Source: Enhydrobacter aerosaccus
Lineage (GTDB): Bacteria; Pseudomonadota; Alphaproteobacteria; Reyranellales; Reyranellaceae
NCBI RefSeq assembly: GCF_900167455.1
Contig: NZ_FUWJ01000001.1
Coordinates: 1,860,001-1,924,000 of the forward strand
Direction: 5' to 3'
Length of the DNA: 64,000 nt
A model generated the notes under the pieces. That model had not been told where the DNA came from. It searched no databases and saw only the letters and a program-made list of their open reading frames with translations. Positions 18,201 through 25,203 of this stretch are shown here, one piece after another. A program made the position numbers and the translations under genes. How positions within the stretch are numbered: position 1 is the first letter of the stretch; the number at the start of each line of letters is the position of its first letter.

Positions 18201-19649
18201 GATGACCACAAGCGCATCCTGGTCTTCTCCGACGCCGGCGGCACCGGGCGCAGCTACCACGCCGAGCTTTCCGCGAGGAACACGCGGCTGCGCGTGCATT
18301 ACCTGCTCGAGCCCGGCTGGAAGGCGGACACGGCCATCCAGGGCCTCGGCCGCACGCACCGGACCAACCAGAAGCAGCCGCCGCTGTTCAGGCCGGTCGC
18401 GACGAACGTCAAGGCCGAGAAGCGCTTCCTCAGCACGATCGCGCGCCGGCTCGACACGCTCGGCGCGATCACGCGCGGCCAGCGCGAGACCGCCGGCCAG
18501 GGCCTGTTCCGGCCGGAGGACAATCTGGAGTCCCACTATGCGCGCGACGCGCTGCGCCAGCTCTATCATCTGCTCGCCCGCGGCAGGATCGAGGGCTGTT
18601 CTCTCGAGCGCTTCGAGGCGGCCACCGGCCTCACGCTCACCGATGCGAACGGGCTCAAGGACCAGTTGCCAGGCATCAGCACGTTCCTCAACCGCATGCT
18701 CGCGCTGACCATTGAGCTCCAGGGCGTGCTCTTCACGGCATTCGAGCAGCTCCTCAACGCCCGCATCGAGGGCGCCATCGCCGCAGGCACCTACGATGTC
18801 GGGCTGGAGACGCTGCGCGCCGAGAGCTTCGTCGTCACCGGCCGGCAGATGATCTATACCCATCCCGGCACGGGCGCCGAGACGCGGCTCCTCACCATCG
18901 CGCAGCGCCAGCAGAACCGGCCCCTCACGCTCGGCGAAGCCTTGAGCCGGCTGCGCGAGCGCGACGCGCGGCTTCTCGTCAACGCGCGATCCGGCCGCGC
19001 CGCCGTGCAGGTCCGTGCCCCATCCGTCATGCTCGACGACGGCGAAGTCGAGTACCGCGTCCGCCTGATCCGGCCGATGGAAGCACCGAACGTGCCCGTC
19101 CGCACGATGGCGGAGAGCCACTGGCAGGATGCCGACGAGGCGAGCTTCGCGGCCGCCTGGACGGCCGAACTGGCCGAGGTCCCCGCGTTCACCGACTCCA
19201 CCCTGCACATGGTCTCGGGCCTGCTGCTGCCGATCTGGAAGCGGCTCCCGAACGAGTCGACCCGCGTCTATCGCCTGCAGACCGACGACGGCGAACGCAT
19301 CATCGGCCGCAAGGTTTCCCCGGCCTGGGCGGCCACGGCCACCGCGACCGGCCTGCCTTCGCTGACGCCTGACGAGGCCTTCTCCGCCTTGATCGAGGGC
19401 AAGACCGTCATCGACCTCGCCGAGGGGCTTCAGCTTCGTCGCGTCCGGGTGATGGGCGGTCATCGCATCGAGCTGTCGGGCTTCACCGACACCATGCGCG
19501 AGCGGCTCACGGCCTACGGCCTCTTCCACGAGATCATCTCGTGGAAGCTGCGCCTGTTCGTGCCCACCGACGTCAGCGGTCCCGCGATCCTCGCCAGGGT
19601 GATGGACCGCTATCCCATCGAGCGGGTCGCCGAGCGGGAGGCGGTGTGA
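15294..19649 (+). CDS. Methyltransferase-like / strawberry-notch (Sno) superfamily 2 helicase
   Basis: 1451 residues. Residues about 130-230 have methyltransferase features: LEPSAGTGLL (151-160, AdoMet motif I) and NPPF (217-220, the catalytic motif of N6-adenine methylases). The centre and C-terminus are a strawberry-notch-like ATPase: GDGTGVGKGREAAG (about 500-512, Walker A), IIFDEAHAMQN (about 607-617) and GLGRTHRTNQ (about 1017-1026). Such fusions are common on ICEs, phages and plasmids and are thought to act on DNA during establishment or in antirestriction; the reaction is not known. ATG 15294 is used because AGAGG precedes it. TGATG overlap couples it to the toprim gene. Confidence 0.85.
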   Translation: MTLSTALAAAPAAAASPLAPRSGAAACTVAAAHLLLPHLEQGRQVEAAILRAAMEHALGGSDASGAWDWKTAYDACEAATVLFLRKFGKALLRKAGSPAVALPMLNKIVGLLPTHTRRSIESEAFQQFSTPIPLGLAVATAAAIAPGDRVLEPSAGTGLLAILAEMAGGALVLNELAETRAGLLALLFPHIAVSRHDAAQIHDHLDAAIVPSVVIMNPPFSAMANVQGRMADAALRHIGSALARLGEGGRLVAITGANFAPDAPAWRDTYVRLQERGRVVFSAAIDGRVYARHGTTFPTRLTVIDKRPADDPTIFPAAPGVAPDAATLLAWVTEHVPTRLPVDASVGTPVVTTARTARRSVARSARAAPQPSAASKPEGVEFAYETIDWMPPQGARLSDSIYEDYALQSIRIPGAQDHPTQLVQSAAMASVAPPKPSYRPRLPANILNLLSGAQLETVIYAGEAHSGYLAGAWTVDETLDVVTAAAEDAEGAVRFRRGFMIGDGTGVGKGREAAGIILDNWLQGRRKALWISKSDKLIEDARRDWSALGMERLLITPLSRFPQGKPITLREGILFLTYATLRSDDRGERLSRVKQIVEWLGSGFDGVIIFDEAHAMQNAVGARSERGDQEASQQGRAGLRLQHALPDARVVYVSATGATTVHNLAYAQRLGLWGSDDFPFSTRAEFVEAIEAGGVAAMEVLARDLRALGLYTSRSLSFDGVEYELVEHALTPEQTCIYDAYADAFAIIHNNLDAAMRAANITGGSEGGSGTLNRQAKAAARSAFESAKQRFFGHLLTSMKTPTLIRAIERDLEQGHAAVVQIVSTGEALMERRLAELPTDEWNDVRVDITPREYVLDYLAHSFPVQLYEPYTDSEGKLSSRPVYRDGQPVESREAVARRDALIAKLASLPSVPGALDQIVQHFGADMVAEVTGRSRRIVRKPGSAGRSDRLMVETRAASANLAEAQAFMDDHKRILVFSDAGGTGRSYHAELSARNTRLRVHYLLEPGWKADTAIQGLGRTHRTNQKQPPLFRPVATNVKAEKRFLSTIARRLDTLGAITRGQRETAGQGLFRPEDNLESHYARDALRQLYHLLARGRIEGCSLERFEAATGLTLTDANGLKDQLPGISTFLNRMLALTIELQGVLFTAFEQLLNARIEGAIAAGTYDVGLETLRAESFVVTGRQMIYTHPGTGAETRLLTIAQRQQNRPLTLGEALSRLRERDARLLVNARSGRAAVQVRAPSVMLDDGEVEYRVRLIRPMEAPNVPVRTMAESHWQDADEASFAAAWTAELAEVPAFTDSTLHMVSGLLLPIWKRLPNESTRVYRLQTDDGERIIGRKVSPAWAATATATGLPSLTPDEAFSALIEGKTVIDLAEGLQLRRVRVMGGHRIELSGFTDTMRERLTAYGLFHEIISWKLRLFVPTDVSGPAILARVMDRYPIERVAEREAV

Positions 19650-20710
19650 TGTCCCGGCTCGACGCTTCCGAACTGGCACGCCGGCTCGCGCGCAATGCCG
19701 AGGCGGTGTGCCGCCACTACCTGTCCAACGGCCACCGGGAGGGCCGCTACTGGATGGTGGGCGACGTGCGCAACGCCCCCGGCCGCTCGATGTTCGTGCG
19801 CCTCATCGGCCCGGAGAGCGGCAAGGGCGCGGCCGGCAAGTGGACCGACGCCGCGACCGGCGAGCACGGCGACCTGCTCGACGTCATCCGTGAGAGCTGC
19901 GGCCTCGTGGATTTCGCGGATGTCGCGAGGGAGGCACGCGCCTTCCTCAGCCTGCCGCAACCCGAACCGCAGGCGAGGGAGCGTCGGCGGATGGTCCAGC
20001 CGGCGCCCACTGGCTCCCCGGAAGCCGCGCGGCGGCTGTTTGCCATGTCGCGGCCGATCCACGGCACGCTCGCCGAGACGTATCTCCGCCGGCGCGGCAT
20101 TACGGCTTTGCATGGAACCGGATCGCTGCGCTTCCACCCGCGCTGCTACTACCGGCCGGACGAGCATTCCGCCACGGAGACCTGGCCCGCCATGATCGCC
20201 GCCGTCACCGATCTCGACGGCCGCCTCACCGGCGCGCACCGGACCTGGCTCGATCCCAACGGTTTCGACCCCGTCCGTCTCGGCAAGGCGCCGATCGACA
20301 CGCCGCGCCGCGCGATGGGCGATCTTCTCGGACACGCCGTCCGCTTCGGCATCGCCGGCGACGTCATGGCCGCGGGCGAAGGCATCGAGACAATGCTCTC
20401 GCTCAGGATGGCGCTGCCCGACATGCCGATGGTCGCCGCTCTGTCGGCAGCCCATCTCTCGGCCATCCTCTTCGCCGACACACTGCGCCGGCTCTACATC
20501 GCGCGTGACGACGATCCGGCCGGCGATGGCGCGATGGCCGCGCTGATCGAGCGCGCGTCCGCCGACAGCATCGAGGCGATCGTACTCTCGCCCAGGCTCG
20601 CCGACTTCAACGAGGATCTCCGGATGCTCGGCCCCAACGTACTGCGCAAGGACCTTCGGGCGCAGATCGCGTCCCGGGATGCCGCTCGCTTCATGGCCGA
20701 CGCCGCATAG
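19649..20710 (+). CDS. Toprim-domain protein (primase/DUF7146-like)
   Basis: 353 residues from ATG 19649, overlapping the stop of the Sno helicase. An N-terminal segment with GRYWMVGDVRNAPGRSMFVRL and a DAATGEHGDLLDVI motif matches the zinc-binding/primase-like region of these proteins. The toprim fold is seen as AAGEGIETMLSL (catalytic Glu) and YIARDDDPAGDGA (DxD metal site). Toprim proteins bind or prime DNA. Coupling to the helicase suggests that they work together, perhaps in second-strand synthesis in the recipient (inference). Confidence 0.8.
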   Translation: MSRLDASELARRLARNAEAVCRHYLSNGHREGRYWMVGDVRNAPGRSMFVRLIGPESGKGAAGKWTDAATGEHGDLLDVIRESCGLVDFADVAREARAFLSLPQPEPQARERRRMVQPAPTGSPEAARRLFAMSRPIHGTLAETYLRRRGITALHGTGSLRFHPRCYYRPDEHSATETWPAMIAAVTDLDGRLTGAHRTWLDPNGFDPVRLGKAPIDTPRRAMGDLLGHAVRFGIAGDVMAAGEGIETMLSLRMALPDMPMVAALSAAHLSAILFADTLRRLYIARDDDPAGDGAMAALIERASADSIEAIVLSPRLADFNEDLRMLGPNVLRKDLRAQIASRDAARFMADAA

Positions 20711-20859
20711 CCCTGATGAATGGGGACGTGCGGCCGGAACGGATGATGGGGCTCGCCGTCACACCGGCGGCCGATGCTCCTCGCGCCGGGACAGAGCCGC
20801 GCCCGCGGCCTTCCTGAGAGGCGAACGGGACGGCAAGCGGCCCGCCCGGCAATGGCTGC
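20711..20859. other. First part of a 333-base intergenic gap before DUF2493
   Basis: No credible gene. The gap 20711-21043 as a whole holds three consecutive inverted-repeat structures in its second half (20860-20919, 20944-20973, 20990-21036); the first 150 bases show nothing I can name. Confidence 0.4.
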
Positions 20860-20919
20860 GGCCGGCTATTTTCCGCCGGCGCTGACGCGCCTTTGCATCG
20901 CCAAGCAAAATAGCCGGCC
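20860..20919 (+). repeat. 13-base perfect inverted repeat
   Basis: GGCCGGCTATTTT (20860-20872) and its exact complement AAAATAGCCGGCC (20907-20919), spacer 34 bases. The T run at the end of the left arm is unusual in this GC-rich DNA. A similarly placed inverted repeat lies upstream of the first DUF736 gene. Confidence 0.6.
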
Positions 20920-20943
20920 TTCGCCATCCTCCGCTGGCGCTTC

Positions 20944-20973
20944 GGCCCTGCGCTTCGCTCCGGGTGCAGGGCC
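20944..20973 (+). repeat. Inverted repeat in DUF2493 leader
   Basis: GGCCCTGC (20944-20951) pairs perfectly with GCAGGGCC (20966-20973), with a 14-base loop. It sits between the 13-base inverted repeat and the nested leader hairpin. Confidence 0.5.
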
Positions 20974-20989
20974 GGCCCGCCCGCCGTCT

Positions 20990-21036
20990 TCCGTCGCCAT
21001 GAAGGCCGCGAGGGTCGCGGCCGATCCAGCGACGGA
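20990..21036 (+). promoter_or_regulatory. Nested-hairpin leader of the DUF2493 gene
   Basis: The outer stem TCCGTCGC (20990-20997) pairs perfectly with GCGACGGA (21029-21036). The inner stem GGCCGCGA (21004-21011) pairs perfectly with TCGCGGCC (21015-21022) around loop GGG. The 3' outer arm contains the likely ribosome-binding ACGGAG, eight bases before ATG 21044, so folding would hide it. Confidence 0.6.
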
Positions 21037-21043
21037 GCATCCC

Positions 21044-21967
21044 ATGACCACCGACGACGACTTCGAACCCCACCACAGTTCGTCCCCGACCGATCACGTC
21101 CTCACCGAGCTGCAGCTCTATGGCTTCCGCCCCTTCCAGGACGAACCCGACCCGCGCCCGCTTCCCGAGGGCAATGCCGTCGCCGGAGCCATCGCCGACA
21201 TCTTCGACGCCCTCGTCGCCACGCTCGGCGGCACCCGCCTCGAGCCCGATCTCGAGGACCTGCTGTGGTCGACCGTCAACCTCTTCCATCGCGCCGCCGA
21301 CCGCGTCGCCCACGAGCTCGACAACAACGAGCAGGCGCAGCGTCGCAGCCAGCGCGAGCAGGATGGCACCGAGGTCAAGTCCGTCGAGCTGGAGCGGCTC
21401 ATCGCCGAGGGGCAGACGCTCATCGAACGCCGCGACGCCTTCGAGCTCATGCGCGACCAGGCCTGCGAGCATTTCGAGCGCCACACCGGCTCGGCCTGGC
21501 GGCCGCGCAGCGGCTCGCTTGTCAACCACCGCGCCATGACCGCGGCGATGATCGACAGCCGCGACTTCCTCGCCGCGAAGAAGCGCGCCGAGACCGGGGT
21601 CATGCTGCCGCCCGGCCCGAAGGTCGCGCTGAGCGGCGGGCTCGACTTCAACGATCATCGCCTGATCTGGGCCAGGCTCGACCAGGTGCACGCCAGGCAT
21701 CCGGACATGGTGCTCATGCATGGCGGCTCGCCGAAGGGCGCCGAGCGCATCGCGGCGCGCTGGGCCGATCACCGCAACGTGCCGCAAATCGCCTTCAAGC
21801 CGGACTGGACGAAGCACGCCAAGGCCGCGCCCTTCAAGCGCAACGACGCCATGCTGGAGGTGCTGCCCATCGGCGTCATGATCTTCCCCGGCACCGGCAT
21901 CCAGGGAAACTTGGCCGACAAGGCGAAGAAGCTCGGCATCCCGGTCTGGCGGTTCGGCGGCGCCTGA
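21044..21967 (+). CDS. DUF2493 (SLOG-fold) protein
   Basis: 307 residues from ATG 21044. The first 190 residues are helical and charged (VKSVELERLIAEGQTLIERRDAFELM). The C-terminal part, GPKVALSGGLDFNDHRLIWARLDQVHARHPDMVLMHGGSPKGAERIAARWA, is the DUF2493/SLOG nucleotide-binding fold related to DprA and LOG proteins. SLOG proteins bind nucleotides or nucleotide-derived ligands; the ligand here is unknown. The family is regular in alphaproteobacterial ICE leading regions. The start follows a fully paired hairpin. Confidence 0.8.
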   Translation: MTTDDDFEPHHSSSPTDHVLTELQLYGFRPFQDEPDPRPLPEGNAVAGAIADIFDALVATLGGTRLEPDLEDLLWSTVNLFHRAADRVAHELDNNEQAQRRSQREQDGTEVKSVELERLIAEGQTLIERRDAFELMRDQACEHFERHTGSAWRPRSGSLVNHRAMTAAMIDSRDFLAAKKRAETGVMLPPGPKVALSGGLDFNDHRLIWARLDQVHARHPDMVLMHGGSPKGAERIAARWADHRNVPQIAFKPDWTKHAKAAPFKRNDAMLEVLPIGVMIFPGTGIQGNLADKAKKLGIPVWRFGGA

Positions 21968-21982
21968 GCGCCGCCATCACCC

Positions 21983-22047
21983 TTGAAGAATGCTATCATT
22001 TCCGCCATATTGATAGCATCGCAGTCAATTTTCAGGGGATGCTATCT
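21983..22047 (+). promoter_or_regulatory. Promoter and operator of the fitAB-like pair
   Basis: A -35 box TTGAAG (21983-21988) and a -10 box CATATT (22006-22011) are 17 bases apart. An inverted repeat TGCTATCA (21991-21998) and TGATAGCA (22011-22018) covers the spacer and the -10 box. A third half-site TGCTATCT lies at 22040-22047, next to the antitoxin start. This suits repression by the FitA-type ribbon-helix-helix antitoxin. Confidence 0.65.
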
Positions 22048-22301
22048 TGCCCGCTGTCACTATTCGCAACCTCTCGGAGGAGGCGCATCGCGCTTTGAAG
22101 GTCCGGGCGGCGCAGCACAACCGCAGCACGGAAGCCGAAATGCGCGCCATTCTGGAAGCCGCCGTGCGCCCGGCGGGGCGGCTCAAGATCGGCACCGCGC
22201 TCTCGGAGATGAGCCGCGAGATCGGGCTCACCAATGCCGATGTCGAGGCGCTCGAACAGGCTCGTGACACCCGGCCCGCCGAGCCAATGCGCATCGAATG
22301 A
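22047..22301 (+). CDS. FitA/VapB-like ribbon-helix-helix antitoxin
   Basis: 84 residues. The N-terminus PAVTIRNLSEEAHRALKVRAAQHNRSTEAEMRAIL is the ribbon-helix-helix DNA-binding motif of FitA-type antitoxins. The start is TTG at 22047; the only nearby ATG (22039) is in another frame, and an AGGGG ribosome site precedes it. The C-terminal tail would occupy the PIN toxin. Its TGA overlaps the ATG of the toxin gene. Confidence 0.85.
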   Translation: MPAVTIRNLSEEAHRALKVRAAQHNRSTEAEMRAILEAAVRPAGRLKIGTALSEMSREIGLTNADVEALEQARDTRPAEPMRIE

Positions 22302-22720
22302 TCCTGCTCGACACCAACGTCGTCTCCGAGGCGATGAAGCCCGAGCCGCGCCCGTCGGTCCGGGAATGGCTCGACGCCCAGGCCGCGGAAACGCTCTTTC
22401 TCTCCAGCGTCACCATCGCGGAGCTGATGTTCGGCATCGGCGCCCTGCCCAGGGGCAAGCGCAAGGACCGCCTGGCAACCACGCTCGACGGCGTGATGGA
22501 GCTGTTCGAGCCGAGGATACTGTCCTTCGATACGCAAGCGGCGCGGCGATACGCCGACCTCGCCGTCAAGGCGCGCAAGGCCGGCAAGGGCTTCCCCACG
22601 CCCGACGGCTACATCGCCGCGATCGCCGCCGCGCAGGGCTTCGCCGTGGCGTCGCGCGACACCACCGCGTTCGCGGCCGCCGGCCTGACAGTCATTGATC
22701 CCTGGACCGCCGGCGGCTGA
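22298..22720 (+). CDS. FitB/VapC-like PIN-domain RNase toxin
   Basis: 140 residues. The PIN-domain acidic residues are visible: Asp in ILLDTNVVSE, Glu in VTIAELMFGI, Asp in PTPDGYIAAI and the final Asp in SRDTTAF. PIN toxins cut tRNA or other RNA with Mg ions. Coupled by ATGA to the antitoxin. The pair lies within the ICE core and probably prevents loss of the element. Confidence 0.87.
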   Translation: MILLDTNVVSEAMKPEPRPSVREWLDAQAAETLFLSSVTIAELMFGIGALPRGKRKDRLATTLDGVMELFEPRILSFDTQAARRYADLAVKARKAGKGFPTPDGYIAAIAAAQGFAVASRDTTAFAAAGLTVIDPWTAGG

Positions 22721-22893
22721 TTGGCAGCCAGCGAAGTTACTTCCGTTGCGGAACAATCAGGTTCATCTGCACCAAACGGAAACCGTTCGCGATGTCCGCT
22801 CACGCGCCATCGATCTTATGTTATAGAGCCGTTGCGCCGTGGTGGTGGTGGAAGGCGCGACCGTCAGATCCTTGTCTCACGGAGGCCACCACC

Positions 22894-23334
22894 ATGATTT
22901 TACTCAGCGTGCTCGCCAGTATCGCCGCCATCGGCGTGATCTGCTGTCTCTTGTTCTACCTTGCCGTCTATGCGCTGCCGCTGTTCGCGGGCGTCACGGC
23001 AGGCGTCTGGGTGTATGGCACAGGCGCCGGCTGGCTCGGCGGAATCACCGTTGGGGCGGTCGCCGGCCTCGCAACCCTTCTGGCCGGACATCTCCTGCTC
23101 GCATTCGCCAGGCCGCTCTGGCTGCGGCTCATGATTGCCGCCGCTTTCGTCGCGCCGGCCGCCATCGCCGGCTATCACGCGACACATGGCATCGTGAAGC
23201 ACACGATGCCCTCCGAAACTTGGCAGGTCGTCTTCTCGCTGGTCGGAGCCGTCGTCGTCGGCATCACCGCTCTTGCCCGGCTGGCGACGCTGGCCCCGCC
23301 CGGCCGGACCAGACAGGGCGTGGCGCGCGCCTGA
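22894..23334 (+). CDS. Small inner-membrane protein, function unknown
   Basis: 146 residues with about four hydrophobic segments: an N-terminal one (LLSVLASIAAIGVICCLLFYLAVYAL), a Gly/Ala-rich pair (FAGVTAGVWVYG... GGITVGAVAGLATLLAGHLLLAF), LMIAAAFVAPAAIAGY, and VVFSLVGAVVVGITALA. A GGAGG ribosome site (22881-22885) precedes ATG 22894. No family recognised. It might be part of the ICE's surface or entry machinery, but nothing in the sequence shows that. Confidence 0.65.
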   Translation: MILLSVLASIAAIGVICCLLFYLAVYALPLFAGVTAGVWVYGTGAGWLGGITVGAVAGLATLLAGHLLLAFARPLWLRLMIAAAFVAPAAIAGYHATHGIVKHTMPSETWQVVFSLVGAVVVGITALARLATLAPPGRTRQGVARA

Positions 23335-23910
23335 GGCCTTTTCAGCGCTCTGGGCGTGACCAGATCACGCCGCCTGTGCGCTGCTCCTCGCCTATTGGCA
23401 ATTCGGGGGGATGAGTGCTGGGTCGCGCTGACCCATCGGTCGCGGGCAGCGTTCGATCGCGGGATTGGCCCGCGCGACGAACCTCCACGCCCTCGAAGGC
23501 AGCGGGCTGATCGCAGGCCTGTCCCTGCTCATCGGGAGCATCGATGCGGCCGGGCGCCTCGACGCGGGATGAGCGCCGTGCGCCGACCCCGCCGTCCCTC
23601 TCGGTTGCACGATGGCGGCGCCAGGTTCTCCTTGATCCTCTCTGCCTGATCGAGCGCTCCATGCGGCCTCTGTGATGGGCTGATCTGGCCGCAGGCCGGC
23701 TTCGCCTCGATCGCCTATGCCGCAATGGCGCCGGTCGACTTTCTTCCCCTGGGCTGCGCCCATTCCTCGCGAAACAAGAAAGTCTCCCGGCAGCCATCCT
23801 CCGCTCCGCTCCGGCCTGCAAGCAGGTGCGGCGTCGATCGCCTGCGGCCTGCCGATCGCCATCGAGGCCGCAATGGTGCGGGCTCGAAACAGACATCAAG
23901 GAGAACCATC
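23335..23910. other. 576-base gap before DUF736: no intact gene, inverted repeats and a possible gene remnant
   Basis: The gap begins with a hairpin GGCGTGA (23353-23359)/TCACGCC (23365-23371), probably the 3' end of the membrane-protein transcript. Between 23453 and 23572 one plus-strand frame reads as sensible protein (GLARATNLHALEGSGLIAG...) but without a start, suggesting a gene fragment. The last part holds three inverted repeats: GACTTTCTT (23737-23745)/AAGAAAGTC (23776-23784), CCTGC/GCAGG about 23815-23826, and TGCGGCCT (23843-23850)/AGGCCGCA (23865-23872). Confidence 0.5.
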
Positions 23911-24234
23911 ATGGCGACCATCGGCACCTTCAAGAAGTCCGGCAACGAGTTCGTCGGCCAGATCGTCACCCTCAGCGTCCAGGCCAAGAACGTCCGCATC
24001 GTCCCCGAAGCCAACCGCTCCGGCGAGAACGCCCCCAGCCACCGCGTCTTCGCGGGCCGCGTCGAGATCGGCGCCGCCTGGGCCAAGCGCTCCAACGAGG
24101 GCCGCGACTATCTGGGCCTCAAGCTCGACGATCCGAGCTTCACCGCCCCGATCTACGCCAACCTCTTCGACGACGAGGACGGCGACGGCTACAGCCTGAT
24201 CTGGTCCCGCCCGAACCGCCGCAACGGCGAATGA
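23911..24234 (+). CDS. DUF736 family protein (first copy)
   Basis: 107 residues. IGTFKKSGNEFVGQIVTLSVQAKNVRIVPE and HRVFAGRVEIGAAWAKRSNEGRDYLGLKLDDP are diagnostic of DUF736, a small beta-rich family carried by rhizobial ICEs and plasmids. The function is unknown. AAGGAG lies before ATG 23911. A second, more divergent copy is at 29463-29798. Confidence 0.85.
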   Translation: MATIGTFKKSGNEFVGQIVTLSVQAKNVRIVPEANRSGENAPSHRVFAGRVEIGAAWAKRSNEGRDYLGLKLDDPSFTAPIYANLFDDEDGDGYSLIWSRPNRRNGE

Positions 24235-24244
24235 GGCGCAAGCC

Positions 24245-24278
24245 CCAAGCCCCGCCCGGGCAACCGGGCGGGGCTTGG
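24245..24278 (+). terminator. Very strong hairpin after DUF736
   Basis: A perfect 14-pair stem: 24245-24258 with 24265-24278, loop GGCAAC, beginning 11 bases after the stop. No T run follows. It marks the end of the leading-region transcripts before the regulatory genes. Confidence 0.65.
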
Positions 24279-24441
24279 CCAGCTCGTTGCAGCCGACACG
24301 GCGGGGCGACCGAATCGGTTCGGCGCGATTCGCCCAACTTCCCGTCTTTGGCTGCCAATTTTGCTCGCCTCGTTGGCCAAGAGCGACTATTTTAGTCGTA
24401 GTTCTGGCACGCTCGATCGGCCCGGTGGGAGGTGATCATGC

Positions 24442-24693
24442 ATGATCACCGCCCGACAATCGCGGGCCGCTCGCGCGCTGCTGGGATGGACGCAGGAGAC
24501 GCTCGCCGACAAGGCCCTGGTATCGCTGACGGCGCTGAAGCGCCTGGAGTCGGGCCATCGCGCCGTTTACGAGTCGACGGAAGATCAGGTCCGCCGCACG
24601 CTGGAGGCCAACGGCATCGTCTTCCTGTCGTCAGACCAGGGCGAAGGAGTGATGCTTGTCCGCGCGAAGGCCGAGACCCGCAAGAACCGATGA
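24442..24693 (+). CDS. XRE-family helix-turn-helix regulator (QseC-like position)
   Basis: 83 residues. The Cro/C1-type helix-turn-helix reads ITARQSRAARALLGWTQETLADKALVSLTALKRLESG. It lies just upstream of a QseM-like DUF2285 gene. In ICEMlSymR7A a small DNA-binding protein, QseC, controls the antiactivator gene qseM; the same job is plausible here but the gene arrangement is tandem and the family link is only by size and fold. GGAGG (24428-24432) precedes ATG 24442. Confidence 0.75.
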   Translation: MITARQSRAARALLGWTQETLADKALVSLTALKRLESGHRAVYESTEDQVRRTLEANGIVFLSSDQGEGVMLVRAKAETRKNR

Positions 24694-24716
24694 TGCCGCG
24701 GGGCGCCGCGGGCATC
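24692..24716 (+). terminator. Hairpin at the end of the XRE gene
   Basis: GATGCC+GCGG (24692-24701) pairs with CCGC+GGCATC (24706-24716, one bulged G). The stem starts inside the stop codon. It would separate the XRE transcript from the DUF2285 gene. Confidence 0.5.
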
Positions 24717-24813
24717 GATCCTTCGTGCCGACGCGTCGCCTTGCGCTCAGCGCCCGTGGGCGTAGCGTCAACAGCTCGTCGACGCGCGCCAGCGTCGGCC
24801 CGCGGGGTTCAGT

Positions 24814-25077
24814 TTGACACACGATCCGTTCATGGACGAACCGCCGCAGAGCGCCGTTCTGACCAGCTACGACCGTGCGCACATGAAGCTCTATCTGCGC
24901 CTGCTCGACGCCGAAACGGACGGCGCTGACTGGCGCGAGGCGGTCGAGGTCCTCTTCGGGATCGATCCCGCAAAAGAACCGGAACGCGCCAGCCGCGTGC
25001 ACCGCAGTCATCTCGCGCGCGCCCGCTGGATGACCGAGCAAGGCTACCGGCAGCTCGCCCGTGAGACGGACAAGTGA
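24814..25077 (+). CDS. QseM-like DUF2285 antiactivator
   Basis: 87 residues if started at TTG 24814; ATG 24832 would give 81. The core YLRLLDAETDGADWREAVEVLFGIDP and SHLARARWMTEQGYRQL is the DUF2285 helix-turn-helix variant. In Mesorhizobium ICEMlSymR7A the stand-alone DUF2285 protein QseM binds the activators TraR and FseA and blocks transfer. Here it lies directly before the FseA-like gene, which ends in the same domain. A role as antiactivator is inferred from family and position. Confidence 0.7.
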   Translation: MTHDPFMDEPPQSAVLTSYDRAHMKLYLRLLDAETDGADWREAVEVLFGIDPAKEPERASRVHRSHLARARWMTEQGYRQLARETDK

Positions 25078-25203
25078 TGCCCATCCGTGATGCCGTCACG
25101 GCATCGCGTGTTGCGCAAAACGGGACTTCCCCAACTCCGATGGCCTCGCAATCGTACAGCTCCTTCGCACGCGCCCGGCCCGCGGGTCGGGGGAGGAAAC
25201 AGA

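Noticed and set aside
17334..19679. 781-codon minus-strand frame opposite the Sno helicase
   Set aside because: Antisense shadow of a gene with strong helicase motifs, no ribosome site and no family sequence.
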